Source: Phycisphaeraceae bacterium (lineage in GTDB: Bacteria; Planctomycetota; Phycisphaerae; Phycisphaerales; Phycisphaeraceae). From it: a stretch of DNA of 64,000 nt. The stretch spans positions 1 through 64,000 of the forward strand of contig JAJDCX010000033.1 in the NCBI GenBank assembly GCA_029260615.1, in the 5' to 3' direction. Of the stretch, positions 7,092 through 15,566 are shown in pieces (the stretch's first letter is position 1; each line of letters opens with the position of its first letter). A program made the position numbers and the translations under genes. The notes under the pieces were generated by a model. The model made no database searches, was not told the origin of the DNA, and was given only the letters and a program-made list of their open reading frames with translations.

Positions 7092-8048
7092 ATGAGTCAA
7101 ACCACGACAACCAAGGCTCCTAATCCCCTTTCCACTGGCACACGCCGCGCTGCTCGTTGCCTGCTCACCGGAGCCTGCCTCCTCATTGCCATGCAACTCA
7201 CCGCCTGCCAATCCCAGGACATGCGTGACACCGCCGACCCAACGCTGCGTGTGATGTCGTTTAATCTCCGTGTCGCCAACATCGCCGACACCGTCACCGG
7301 CAAGGGCTGGCGCGGCCGACGCGGTGACGTCGTCAAGACCATCCGCACATCCGACCCCGACCTGCTGGGCACACAGGAGGGCAAGTCAAGCCAGGTCAAA
7401 TACGTCCACAAGAAGCTCAAGTTCTACGACATGCACGGTGTCGGGCGAAGTGACGGCCAGAGCAGCGGCGAGTTCTGCGCGATCTACTACCGCAAGATCC
7501 GCTTCACCGCCCAGGACTCCGGCCACCTCTGGTTCAACGACTCCAACAAGCCCGGCAAACGCACCTGGGGCTCGATCTTCCCACGCATGGCCTCCTGGGT
7601 CCGCCTCCACGACAACTTCACCGGCCACCCCGTCCTGGCGATCAACACACACCTGGACGTCATCTCATCCGAGTCACGCCAACGCTCGGCCACGATGATC
7701 CGCCAACTCATCGACCAGCACCCCGACGCATTGGTCATCCTCACCGGCGACTTCAACTGCGACGTCGGCTCCGAACCCTTCCGCATCCTCACCGCCAGCC
7801 ATAACACCCGGGGGCAAAGCCAACTCATCGACACCTACACCGCCGCCGGCCACAAGGACGGCAAAAAGGACGGCACACACCACGGCTTCAAGGGCAAAAC
7901 CAAAGGCAACCGCATCGACTGGATCCTCATCTCCCCACAGATCGACGTCCTGAATGCAAGCATCGTCAGAGACAAAAACCTCTTCGGCCACTACCCCTCC
8001 GACCACTTCCCCGTTACCGCAAGCCTAAAACTGCCCGAGGCTGAGTAA
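7092..8048 (+). CDS. Endonuclease/exonuclease/phosphatase-family lipoprotein
   Basis: A 318-residue protein with a lipoprotein signal ending in LTAC, so it is likely anchored in a membrane facing the periplasm. The mature part has EEP-fold motifs: RVMSFNLRV, DLLGTQEG, LAINTHLDV, ILTGDFNCD and the terminal SDHFPVTASL with the catalytic histidine. The family covers DNases, sphingomyelinases and phosphatases. A secreted lipoprotein form suggests extracellular phosphodiester or nucleic-acid breakdown. The start ATG lies within the TCTTAAATG end of a repeat (about 7075-7093), and AGGAAT serves as a weak ribosome-binding site. Confidence 0.85.
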   Translation: MSQTTTTKAPNPLSTGTRRAARCLLTGACLLIAMQLTACQSQDMRDTADPTLRVMSFNLRVANIADTVTGKGWRGRRGDVVKTIRTSDPDLLGTQEGKSSQVKYVHKKLKFYDMHGVGRSDGQSSGEFCAIYYRKIRFTAQDSGHLWFNDSNKPGKRTWGSIFPRMASWVRLHDNFTGHPVLAINTHLDVISSESRQRSATMIRQLIDQHPDALVILTGDFNCDVGSEPFRILTASHNTRGQSQLIDTYTAAGHKDGKKDGTHHGFKGKTKGNRIDWILISPQIDVLNASIVRDKNLFGHYPSDHFPVTASLKLPEAE

Positions 8049-8109
8049 CAGGCCACGCCTTAATTCAACCGACCGGCCACAAACAGCACCACACCCACTC
8101 GCCTATCTC

Positions 8110-8158
8110 CCTGCGTGTCTTTGTGTCTCCGCACACTCCGCGCCTCTGCGGTGAAATC
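8110..8158. repeat. Intergenic repeat of the CTGCGTGTCTTTGTGTCTCCGC / CCTCTGCGGTGAAAT kind
   Basis: A low-complexity spacer sequence made of degenerate units (CTGCGTGTCTTTGTGTCTC, then GCGCCTCTGCGGTGAAATC). Similar style is seen in two other spacers of the window (11341-11450 and 27797-27952), which carry inverted arms. Function unknown. Confidence 0.5.
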
Positions 8159-8243
8159 CTCCGCCCCCGTCCCGAGCCCCCATGTTTGCCCGTGACCAGC
8201 CCTGCGAATACACTCTTAGGTTGACCCAAACCCGGAAAATCCG

Positions 8244-8717
8244 ATGCGTTATAAAGCTTTATCCTTACTGACACTGATCGCCGCCTCGGCGTTGATTGGT
8301 TGCCATCAGAACCCGACCCGGCGTGTGCCGTTTGAGGTGCCGGTGGTCGCGTGGAACGATGACGGGCAGTACCTGCCTAAGCGTGTCGGCCCGGGGCTGG
8401 TCGCCGCAGATAATGCACCGATCCCGGACGTGGCGATGCCGATCGGTTTCAAGCCGGTGGTCAGCCAGTGCAGCAGCTCGTTCGACGGTGTGGCACGGAC
8501 GGTGACACACCTCTACCAGGGCCGGGCACGCTCGGTGGAGACCGTGCTGTTTTACCGCCAACAGTTGCCACTGGACGGGTGGATGCTGGTAGACAAACAG
8601 GCACACGAAGACGGCTCATCCAGCCTGCACTACACCAAGGGCGCCGAGGCCTTAAGTCTTCGGCTAAGCGGCCGGTTCAATACCGCAACCGTCGAGGTCT
8701 ACATCTCTCCAAGGTAG
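8244..8717 (+). CDS. Small lipoprotein of unknown function
   Basis: A 157-residue protein with a signal peptide and lipobox ending LIGC, so it is predicted to be a lipoprotein. The mature part has PVVAWNDDGQYLPKRV, then an MPIGFKPVVSQCSSSFDGVA segment and a C-terminal alpha/beta region (ETVLFYRQQLPLDGWMLVDKQ) that looks like a small repeat-fold domain. I do not recognise the family. It stands 195 nt after the EEP lipoprotein and 75 nt before the TPR membrane protein. Confidence 0.7.
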   Translation: MRYKALSLLTLIAASALIGCHQNPTRRVPFEVPVVAWNDDGQYLPKRVGPGLVAADNAPIPDVAMPIGFKPVVSQCSSSFDGVARTVTHLYQGRARSVETVLFYRQQLPLDGWMLVDKQAHEDGSSSLHYTKGAEALSLRLSGRFNTATVEVYISPR

Positions 8718-8792
8718 ATATCACAGCAACGGGCCAGGACACACGACCGAATCCAGAACAAGAACTAAACCAACCAAAAGACTGACACCGCT

Positions 8793-9554
8793 ATGGACGC
8801 CAAAGAACGCCACGAACTTAAAGACAACGATCTCGCCGAATTTCTCGAACACTTCGGGGAGTTCTGGGGCAAGCATGGCAACGGGATCATGGTCGTCATC
8901 ACGATCGTCCTGGTTATTTTTGTCGGCAAGCGATATTACAACAGCACGCAGGCACAGACCCACGAAAACGCCTGGGCCGACCTGTCGGCAACCAGCACAC
9001 CGCAGGGCTTCCGCGAGCGGGCTATCGAAAACGCCGGCGTCCCCGCGGTCCCGCAATTGGCGCTGCTCCGTGGGGCCGAAGCGTACCACGAGCAGGCGAT
9101 CCAACTCAAGCAGGAGACCGGCGGAGAAGACACCGGCGTAATGTCCGCCAAGGAATCCCTGGAAGCCGCCGAGTCGATGTATACCCAGGTCCTTGACTCC
9201 GATACCGACGCCGCTTTCCGAGCAAACGCAGCCGTCGGGCTGGCCAACCTTGCCGAGACACGCAGTGACTTCACCGCCGCCGGGGACTACTGGGCCAAGG
9301 CCCAACAGATCGCCGAAGAGGCCCGGCTCACCGCCATCGCCACCCACGCCCAGGTCCGCGCCGGCATGCTCGATGAGCTCGCTAAACCCATCGTGTTCGG
9401 TGAATCCGTTGAAGCAACCGACAGCACCCCGGATAGCACCTCCGACAACTCCGATACCCCTGCAGACGCCGATCAGGCTTCTGATGCCGGCAAAACGGAT
9501 ACCGCAACCCAAGCCCAGGCCACTCCCGCTACACCGGCCACCCCCGGCCAGTGA
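8793..9554 (+). CDS. YfgM-like membrane-anchored tetratricopeptide protein
   Basis: A 253-residue protein with a cytosolic N-terminus (about 28 residues), one transmembrane helix (IMVVITIVLVIFVGKRYY) and a periplasmic helical region with TPR-like pairs (LRGAEAYHEQAIQLKQE, ALGAD-type helices, FTAAGDYWAKAQQIAEEARL). The last 50 residues are low-complexity Ala/Thr/Asp/Pro. This layout matches the tetratricopeptide-like family that includes YfgM, a SecYEG/periplasmic-chaperone accessory. Its stop overlaps the GTG start of the next gene by 4 nt. Confidence 0.7.
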   Translation: MDAKERHELKDNDLAEFLEHFGEFWGKHGNGIMVVITIVLVIFVGKRYYNSTQAQTHENAWADLSATSTPQGFRERAIENAGVPAVPQLALLRGAEAYHEQAIQLKQETGGEDTGVMSAKESLEAAESMYTQVLDSDTDAAFRANAAVGLANLAETRSDFTAAGDYWAKAQQIAEEARLTAIATHAQVRAGMLDELAKPIVFGESVEATDSTPDSTSDNSDTPADADQASDAGKTDTATQAQATPATPATPGQ

Positions 9555-10783
9555 CGCACGACCCGCCGACACACCCCGAAGACGAATCACCCGCCGCCCC
9601 CGGTGACCCCGTCGCCGATCCTTTTGATCCCAACGAACTGCCCGATGAACTCCAGGACGCCGTCCAGCGCCAGCGGTTCACCCTGTCCAAAGATTCCAAC
9701 CACCGCCTGGACAAGTATCTTCAGAGCCGCATCAAAGGGTTCAGCCGACACCAGATCCAACGCCTCATCTCGCTGGGCGGTGTGACCGTCAACGACAAGA
9801 AACCCAAGGCCAGCACCAAGCTGCGCAAGAGTGACGTCATCGAGGTGTTGATCCCGCCAAGGCCCGCCGTCGATCTTTCGCCCGAGCCGATCCCCCTTGA
9901 GGTGTTGCACGAAGAAGACGGGTTCTTAGTCATCAACAAGCAGGCCGGCCTGATCGTCCACCCCGCACGCAGCCACCTTAACGGAACACTGCTAAACGCA
10001 CTGGCCTACCACTTCCAACAGTCCGAACACAACGACACCGACAAAGCCGCACTTAGTAAGGTTGGCAAAGAACACGCACGCCCAGGCGTCATCCACCGCC
10101 TAGACAAAAACACCACCGGCGTCATCATCGTCGCCAAGCAGGATGAGCAGCACTGGAAGCTCGCCAAACAATTCGAGGACCGCACCAACCTCAAGGTCTA
10201 CCTCGCCGTCGTCCACGGCTGCCCCGACCCGACCGGCGGAGTCATCAACGAGCCCATCGGCAAGCACCCCACCATCCGTGAAGCCATGGCCGTCCGCCAC
10301 GACTCCACCAGCCGCGATTCCGTCACCCTCTACCGGGTCCGCGAACGCTACCAGGGCTACAGCCTCGTTGAACTGGAACTCAAGACCGGCCGCACACACC
10401 AGATCCGCGTACACATGGCCTACATCGGTTACCCCTTGGTCGGCGATATCATCTACGGTGGCGAGCCCGTCGGCCTAGCGGAATTGGATGCCCCCCCCCG
10501 CCCCGCCGCCGCACGACCTGACCTGGCTTACGCACGCGACAAACAAGAAGGTCAGAAGATGGAACGCGAAGCCGCCGAGCGTGAAGACATGCTCATGGCC
10601 ACCCCCGCGCTGCACGCCGCCATGCTCCGCATGTTCCACCCGGAAACCAAAGAACCGATGACCTTCACCGCCCCCGTCCACGGCCCGTTAAACGACCTCA
10701 TCACCGAACTGAGAAAACGACCCGAGGGCGGAAACGTGGTAACAGATGGGGTGTATCTGGATCTTAAGAAGGCAATCCAGTAA
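9551..10783 (+). CDS. RluA/RluD-family 23S rRNA pseudouridine synthase
   Basis: A 410-residue protein starting at a GTG that overlaps the previous stop codon (GTGA). After an acidic N-terminal tail of about 40 residues comes an S4 RNA-binding domain (HRLDKYLQSRIKGFSRHQIQ), then the synthase domain with the catalytic-aspartate motif HRLDKNTTGVIIVAK and the distal LKTGRTHQIRVHMAYIGYPLVGD motif. Enzymes of this family isomerise uridines in 23S rRNA (RluD: positions 1911/1915/1917) or tRNA. Residues about 315-350 form a non-conserved insert before the C-terminal end of the fold. The length is above the usual 320. Confidence 0.9.
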   Translation: MTHDPPTHPEDESPAAPGDPVADPFDPNELPDELQDAVQRQRFTLSKDSNHRLDKYLQSRIKGFSRHQIQRLISLGGVTVNDKKPKASTKLRKSDVIEVLIPPRPAVDLSPEPIPLEVLHEEDGFLVINKQAGLIVHPARSHLNGTLLNALAYHFQQSEHNDTDKAALSKVGKEHARPGVIHRLDKNTTGVIIVAKQDEQHWKLAKQFEDRTNLKVYLAVVHGCPDPTGGVINEPIGKHPTIREAMAVRHDSTSRDSVTLYRVRERYQGYSLVELELKTGRTHQIRVHMAYIGYPLVGDIIYGGEPVGLAELDAPPRPAAARPDLAYARDKQEGQKMEREAAEREDMLMATPALHAAMLRMFHPETKEPMTFTAPVHGPLNDLITELRKRPEGGNVVTDGVYLDLKKAIQ

Positions 10784-10784
10784 C

Positions 10785-11327
10785 TCAACCAGCCCAGGGC
10801 ACATCATCAACGCCGGCTTGCTGGTTCGCTTGCCGCGCCAAGGCAAAGAGCAGGTCGCTAAGGCGGTTGAGGTAGATGACAGCCTCGGTGGTGCCTGGGT
10901 CGGCCTGTTGCAGTGCGACACAAGCACGCTCGGCACGTCGGCAGACGGTGCGGGCGAGGTGCAGGCGTGAAGCGAGTTCGCAGCCGCCGGGGAGGATGAA
11001 ATGTTTCATCGGGGGGAGTTGGGCACAAGCGGTATCGATCTGGTGTTCGAGTTGTTCGATGTGTGCCTGCGTGGTCCGCCGGGGCTTGCTTGTGTCTGGC
11101 GTAGCGAGGTCGGCACCGAGATCGAATAGACGTCGTTGAATCTCAAGCAGGATGTCTTTGAGTTCATCTGTATCGCAGGCAGAGATCGTTAAACCGATCG
11201 CCGCGTTGGTCTCATCGACGTCACCGATCGCGATGATGCGTGGGGCGGTCTTGGTGGTGCGTTGGCCGGCAAACAGGTCGGTGCCGCCGTCGTCGCCACG
11301 TTTGGTGTAAAGCTTCATAAACGGCAT
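10785..11327 (-). CDS. Cob(I)alamin adenosyltransferase, PduO/MMAB type
   Basis: A 180-residue protein with the family N-terminus MKLYTKRGDDGGTDLF, then IIAIGDVDETNAAIGL, HFILPGGCELASRLHLART and VCRRAERACVAL with the conserved catalytic Arg/Glu. It adenosylates cob(I)alamin with ATP to give coenzyme B12. Translation may start at the first ATG or three codons later at MKLYTKRG. It is convergent with, and almost touching, the pseudouridine synthase gene; no terminator is apparent between them. Confidence 0.92.
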   Translation of the reverse strand: MPFMKLYTKRGDDGGTDLFAGQRTTKTAPRIIAIGDVDETNAAIGLTISACDTDELKDILLEIQRRLFDLGADLATPDTSKPRRTTQAHIEQLEHQIDTACAQLPPMKHFILPGGCELASRLHLARTVCRRAERACVALQQADPGTTEAVIYLNRLSDLLFALARQANQQAGVDDVPWAG

Positions 11328-11340
11328 CTCAATCAGGTAT

Positions 11341-11450
11341 CACCACAGAGACACAGAAAGATTAATCCACAGATGAACAAGATGGGCAGAATTAAAACCA
11401 AGTAGCTTTAAATTTCTGCATCCTGATTATCCTGTCTCTCTGTGGATCAA
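11341..11450. repeat. Imperfect inverted repeat with CCACAGAGACACAG / TGTCTCTCTGTGG arms
   Basis: This spacer, between the adenosyltransferase start and the lon stop, has arms CCACAGAGACACAG (11343 on) and CTGTCTCTCTGTGGAT (about 11431-11446), plus an internal ATCCACAGATGAAC unit that repeats the same theme. The AT-rich middle separates them. It could fold as a long hairpin. It resembles the spacers at 8110 and 27797 in style. Confidence 0.55.
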
Positions 11451-11481
11451 TTTCAGAATTCGCCTATGTGAACTCGATGGT

Positions 11482-13992
11482 TCACCTCTTCCGTTTGCCG
11501 ATCTTACCCAGCGCGTACTTCAACACGTCATCGACATTTTCGACGAAGTGGAAGGTGCATTTTTTCCTAACCTGTGCATCGACCTCTTCCATGTCGGATT
11601 TGTTTTTCGCCGGCAGGAGGATGGTCTTGACGCCGGCGCGGGCAGCTGCGAGGGTTTTTTCTTTGACGCCGCCGATAGGCAGGACCTTGCCGCGCAGGGT
11701 GATCTCGCCGGTCATCGCCAGGCTCTTTTTGACCGGGATATCCAGGAGCAACGAGGTGATGGCGGTGTACATCGCGGCACCGGCGCTTGGGCCATCCTTG
11801 GGCACGGCACCGGCGGGGATGTGGATGTGCAGGTCCAGCTCGGCGAGTTTCATCACGTCGTACCCCAACGTGTCGGCCCGGCTCTTGAATAGAGACAAGG
11901 CGGCGCTGGCGGACTCCTTCATCACGTCGCCGATCTGCCCGGTGAGTGTGACGTTGCCCTTGCCGGGGAATTTCGTCGCCTCGATGAAGAGGATCTCCCC
12001 GCCGAAAGGTGTGTAGGCCATGCCCAGGGCGACACCCGGCGAAACGGTCCGTGTATCCAAGTCACGCTCAAACTGCTCGGGCCCGAGCATCTCACGGACA
12101 AAGACGTCATCGACGGTGGCAGACTTGCGGCGCTTCCGGCCGTTGTTAGCCCCGGCTACCTGTGCGGCAACTCCCCGACAGACCGAGCCGATCTGCCGTT
12201 CCAGTTCGCGGACGCCGGCCTCACGGGTGTAGTTCTCGATCACCTTCTTGATGCCGGAGGAAAGCCACTTGCACTTGGCGCGGGTCAGCCCGTTTTCCTT
12301 GATCTGCCTAGGCACGAGGTAACGCCTTGCGATGATGAGCTTGTCGGGGTCGGTGTAACCGGGGAGGTCGATGATCTCCATACGGTCGCGCAGCGCGGGC
12401 GGCACGTTTCCGATGTAGTTGGCGGTGGCGATGAAGATCACCTGCGAGAGGTCAAACGGAACATCGAGGTAACGGTCGACGAAGGCGTTGTTCTGCCGGG
12501 GGTCCAGGACCTCCAACAGCGCGCTAGAGGGGTCGCCACGGAAGTCCGAGCCGAGTTTGTCGACCTCGTCGAGCATCATAACCGGGTTGTTCGTGCCGGC
12601 ACGGCGAAGCTCCTGGATGATCCGGCCGGGCATCGCGCCGATGTAGGTACGCCGGTGGCCACGGACCTCGGCCTCATCACGGATGCCCCCCAAACTGATC
12701 CGCGAAAACTCCCGACCCAAGCTGTCGGCGATGGATTGCCCGAGGCTGGTCTTACCGACACCCGGAGGGCCAACCAGGCAAAGAATCGGGCCGCGCCCTT
12801 GCGGGTTGAGTTTGCGAACCGCGAGGTATTCGATCAAGCGGCGTTTAACTTTGTCCAGGCCGTAGTGGTCGCGATCAAGTGTTTTACGGGCGCGATCGAG
12901 ATTGAGATTGTCTTCGCTGATTTTATTCCAAGGCAGGTCGGCGATCAGCTCGAGGTAGGTCGTGATGACCGAGTACTCGGGGCTCGCTGGGGGGATCACC
13001 TTGAGCCGGTCCATCTCGCGTTTGGCTTCATCCATCACCTTCCCGGGCGGGGCTGCTTCTTCAAGACGTTTTTCGAGCTGGGTGATCGTGTGATCGCCGC
13101 CGGCCTCGTCTTCGCCTAGCTCTTTTTGGATCGCCTTGATCTGTTCGCGCAGGTAGAACCGCCGCTGCGTCTCACCGATGGACGACTGCACATCTTCCTG
13201 GATCTTCTCCTGGAGGCGGAGGATCTCCAACTGGCTGGAGAGGTGGACGTGGACCATGCGGATGCGCTTGGCGATGTTGAACTCTTCGAGCAGGTCCTGC
13301 TTCTGTTCGATATCTAATGCCAAATTCGCGCCAAGGAAATCCGCCAGCGTGCCGGGGTCGTCAATGTTCATCATCACCGTCAACGCCTGCTCCGGGGCGC
13401 TGGGCGACAGGTCGATCAGGTCGTGTGCTTGATCGCGTAGCTGATCGACCTCGGCGTCAAACTTCTTGCCCGACCCGGGACGCTCGGTGGGTGTCTTCAC
13501 ACGGGCCTTGAAATACGGCTTGGTTTGCGTGACTTCTTCGAGTGTGATCCGGCCCAAACCATGGACGATCAGGGAGATGTTGTCGTCGGGCTGGCGGATG
13601 AGTTTCAGAACCATCGCGGCGGTCCCGACGGGGTGCAGGTCGTCTGCGGTGGGGTTCTCGACCTCCTCGTCCTTCTGGCTGAACAGCGCGATGATCTTGG
13701 ACTTGGGCAGCGACTCATCCAGCATCTTCCGGCTGGCGGGCCTGCCCACGCCCAACGGCACGATCGTCCCGGGGAACATCACGCTGCCGCGCACCGGCAG
13801 GACCGGCAACACCTCGGGGATGGTGGAGTTGGAGGCATCAAACGCCACGGGCGACAAGTCAATCGTGACGGGGGCATCGGCTTGCCGCCCCGCCGCCGCC
13901 TTGGCCTTGGGTTTCAAGGCCGATTTGCGTTTGGTCGGGTTACGCTTGCTCTTCGATTTTGGAGCTGGTTTTTTTTTCGTCGTCTTACTCAA
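11482..13992 (-). CDS. lon: ATP-dependent Lon protease
   Basis: An 836-residue LonA. A Lys/Ala/Pro-rich, basic N-terminal tail of about 45 residues precedes the Lon substrate-binding domain (LPVLPVRGSVMFPGTIVPLG). Next is the AAA+ module with Walker A GPPGVGKTSLG and Walker B PVMMLDEVDKLG. The Ser-Lys protease domain follows, with catalytic S736 (KDGPSAGAAM) and K779 (GGVKEKTLAA), 43 residues apart as in the E. coli enzyme. It degrades misfolded and regulatory proteins in the cytoplasm. The start is a TTG with no good ribosome-binding site. It follows hsp20 by 46 nt on the same strand, so a heat-shock transcript hsp20-lon is likely. Confidence 0.95.
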   Translation of the reverse strand: MSKTTKKKPAPKSKSKRNPTKRKSALKPKAKAAAGRQADAPVTIDLSPVAFDASNSTIPEVLPVLPVRGSVMFPGTIVPLGVGRPASRKMLDESLPKSKIIALFSQKDEEVENPTADDLHPVGTAAMVLKLIRQPDDNISLIVHGLGRITLEEVTQTKPYFKARVKTPTERPGSGKKFDAEVDQLRDQAHDLIDLSPSAPEQALTVMMNIDDPGTLADFLGANLALDIEQKQDLLEEFNIAKRIRMVHVHLSSQLEILRLQEKIQEDVQSSIGETQRRFYLREQIKAIQKELGEDEAGGDHTITQLEKRLEEAAPPGKVMDEAKREMDRLKVIPPASPEYSVITTYLELIADLPWNKISEDNLNLDRARKTLDRDHYGLDKVKRRLIEYLAVRKLNPQGRGPILCLVGPPGVGKTSLGQSIADSLGREFSRISLGGIRDEAEVRGHRRTYIGAMPGRIIQELRRAGTNNPVMMLDEVDKLGSDFRGDPSSALLEVLDPRQNNAFVDRYLDVPFDLSQVIFIATANYIGNVPPALRDRMEIIDLPGYTDPDKLIIARRYLVPRQIKENGLTRAKCKWLSSGIKKVIENYTREAGVRELERQIGSVCRGVAAQVAGANNGRKRRKSATVDDVFVREMLGPEQFERDLDTRTVSPGVALGMAYTPFGGEILFIEATKFPGKGNVTLTGQIGDVMKESASAALSLFKSRADTLGYDVMKLAELDLHIHIPAGAVPKDGPSAGAAMYTAITSLLLDIPVKKSLAMTGEITLRGKVLPIGGVKEKTLAAARAGVKTILLPAKNKSDMEEVDAQVRKKCTFHFVENVDDVLKYALGKIGKRKR

Positions 13993-14038
13993 GGGTTAGG
14001 TTCTTGTGTTTGGTTAGGTTAATGATTTATATCCGTAT

Positions 14039-14479
14039 CTACACTAAGGGCATCGTGATCCACAACACACCCTGGCGGTATTCACTACGGACCGAGTCCA
14101 GGTCAACACCATGAGGCACCTGGATCACTCGCTGAAATGCGCCGTAATCGATTTCCATGGTGAGGATCTTCATCGCCCCCGGAGTTCCCGCCCCCGGAGC
14201 TTGCCCTGGGACTTGACCTTGCTTGCCTGAGCTTGGTTCGGGGGCTTGCCTGACCCCGCTGACGGTAAGCCGACCGGGCTCGATCCTTACATCTATCTTA
14301 TCCCGATCGATCCCCGCAAGGTCCAGGCAGACGTGCAGGAGGTTGCCGATCTGGTAGACGTTGACCGCTGGGGTCCAGGCCTGGGTCTGGGCGAACTGGC
14401 TGAAGCTGCGGTAGGCCGCGTGCTCCACGGCCACGCCGACGTAACCGCTGGACCGGCTTGGGGGTTTTCGGCTTGCCAT
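14039..14479 (-). CDS. Small heat-shock protein, Hsp20/alpha-crystallin family
   Basis: A 146-residue protein with an alpha-crystallin-type beta-sandwich: WTPAVNVYQIGNLLHVCLDL, the IDVRIEPGRLTVSGVRQ strands and the closing VRSEYRQGVLWITMPLV. It is an ATP-independent holdase for unfolding proteins. The loop between the two halves is expanded by a Gly/Pro/Gln-rich stretch (about residues 76-101), coded by CCCCCGGAG-type repeats (+ strand 14172-14244). AGGA lies about 8 nt before the ATG. It heads a pair with lon. No CIRCE-like operator was seen upstream. Confidence 0.88.
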   Translation of the reverse strand: MASRKPPSRSSGYVGVAVEHAAYRSFSQFAQTQAWTPAVNVYQIGNLLHVCLDLAGIDRDKIDVRIEPGRLTVSGVRQAPEPSSGKQGQVPGQAPGAGTPGAMKILTMEIDYGAFQRVIQVPHGVDLDSVRSEYRQGVLWITMPLV

Positions 14480-14603
14480 AGTGGATCCTGTCCTTCACCT
14501 GCCTGTTACAAGTGTATGTTAACCGATTAGGTCCGCCCAACAGGAGCCCGCATATCGCCTGCAATGTTGGAGCCCGGCCATCTCGGACAGGTCCGTCGGG
14601 TTA

Positions 14604-14632
14604 TTGCCTGCCGCCTCCGGCCCGCCTATTAT
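14604..14632 (+). promoter_or_regulatory. Predicted sigma-70-type promoter of folE2
   Basis: TTGCCT (14604-14609), a 17-nt spacer and TATTAT (14627-14632). Initiation would fall near 14639, giving a leader of about 40 nt before the folE2 ATG. Confidence 0.6.
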
Positions 14633-14680
14633 TGCTGAAACTGACGGGCCCAAAGCCCTCTGAAACCGCCAGGACCCACC

Positions 14681-15490
14681 ATGCCTACCCAGAATACCGC
14701 TTCCACCATGCCCGATGTGCAGGGCAGCGAAGACCTCCGCAAGATCGCCATCAACAAGGTCGGCGTCAAAGACATCCGCTACCCGATCCGCCTGCACTGC
14801 CCGGCCACCGGCGGGGGCCAGAACACCGTCGCCCAGGTCAACATGTACGTCGCGCTGCCCCACGACCAGAAGGGCACGCACATGAGCCGGTTCCTGGAGA
14901 TCCTCAACCGCCACCACGACTCGATCCGGTCGGACCAGTTGATGGACATCTGCCACGATATCAAGGATCGGCTCGAGGCCCAGGAGGCCCACCTGGAGCT
15001 GTCGTTCCCCTACTTTATCGACAAGAAAGCCCCGGTCACTAAGCAGGCCGGGAAGATCGACATCGAGGTCTCCTTCGAATGCACGAGCAACGCCAAAGAC
15101 GACTTCGTCATGGGCGTCAAAGTCCCGGCGACCAGCCTGTGCCCCTGCTCTAAAGAAATATCCAAGTACGGCGCACACAACCAGCGGTGTGAGATCGAGG
15201 CCAAGGTACGCTTCCATCCCGGCAAGACGATGTGGATCGAGGAGCTGTTCCGGGTTGTCGAGTTGGCGGCGAGCACGCAGGTCTTTGCTGTGTTGAAACG
15301 GCCGGACGAGAAGTTCGTCACCGAAGACGCTTATGAGAATCCTAAGTTCGTCGAAGACATCGTCCGTGACCTGGCGCTGACGCTGGATGGTGAGGACCGC
15401 ATCTGCTGGTACCAGATACACAGCACCAACTACGAGTCGATCCACAACCACAACGCCTACGCCTTCATCGAGCGTGACAAGCGGGGCTAA
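14681..15490 (+). CDS. folE2: GTP cyclohydrolase FolE2 (type IB)
   Basis: A 269-residue protein. It shows the FolE2 opening MPDVQGSEDLRKIAINKVGV (after nine extra residues, so ATG 14708 is an alternative start), the metal-ligand region SLCPCSKEISKYGAHNQRC, and the C-terminal VRDLALTLDGEDRICWYQIH. It converts GTP to dihydroneopterin triphosphate, the first step of folate or queuosine-type pterin synthesis. This is the zinc-sparing alternative to FolE. AGGA precedes the first ATG. The following MFS-acyltransferase gene lies 76 nt downstream. Confidence 0.94.
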   Translation: MPTQNTASTMPDVQGSEDLRKIAINKVGVKDIRYPIRLHCPATGGGQNTVAQVNMYVALPHDQKGTHMSRFLEILNRHHDSIRSDQLMDICHDIKDRLEAQEAHLELSFPYFIDKKAPVTKQAGKIDIEVSFECTSNAKDDFVMGVKVPATSLCPCSKEISKYGAHNQRCEIEAKVRFHPGKTMWIEELFRVVELAASTQVFAVLKRPDEKFVTEDAYENPKFVEDIVRDLALTLDGEDRICWYQIHSTNYESIHNHNAYAFIERDKRG

Positions 15491-15566
15491 GGCCTGGCAG
15501 ATGGGCGAAGACGCTTGACGGATGTAAGCTATCTGTCACACGTCCAACCCCAACAGGCCCGACCGC

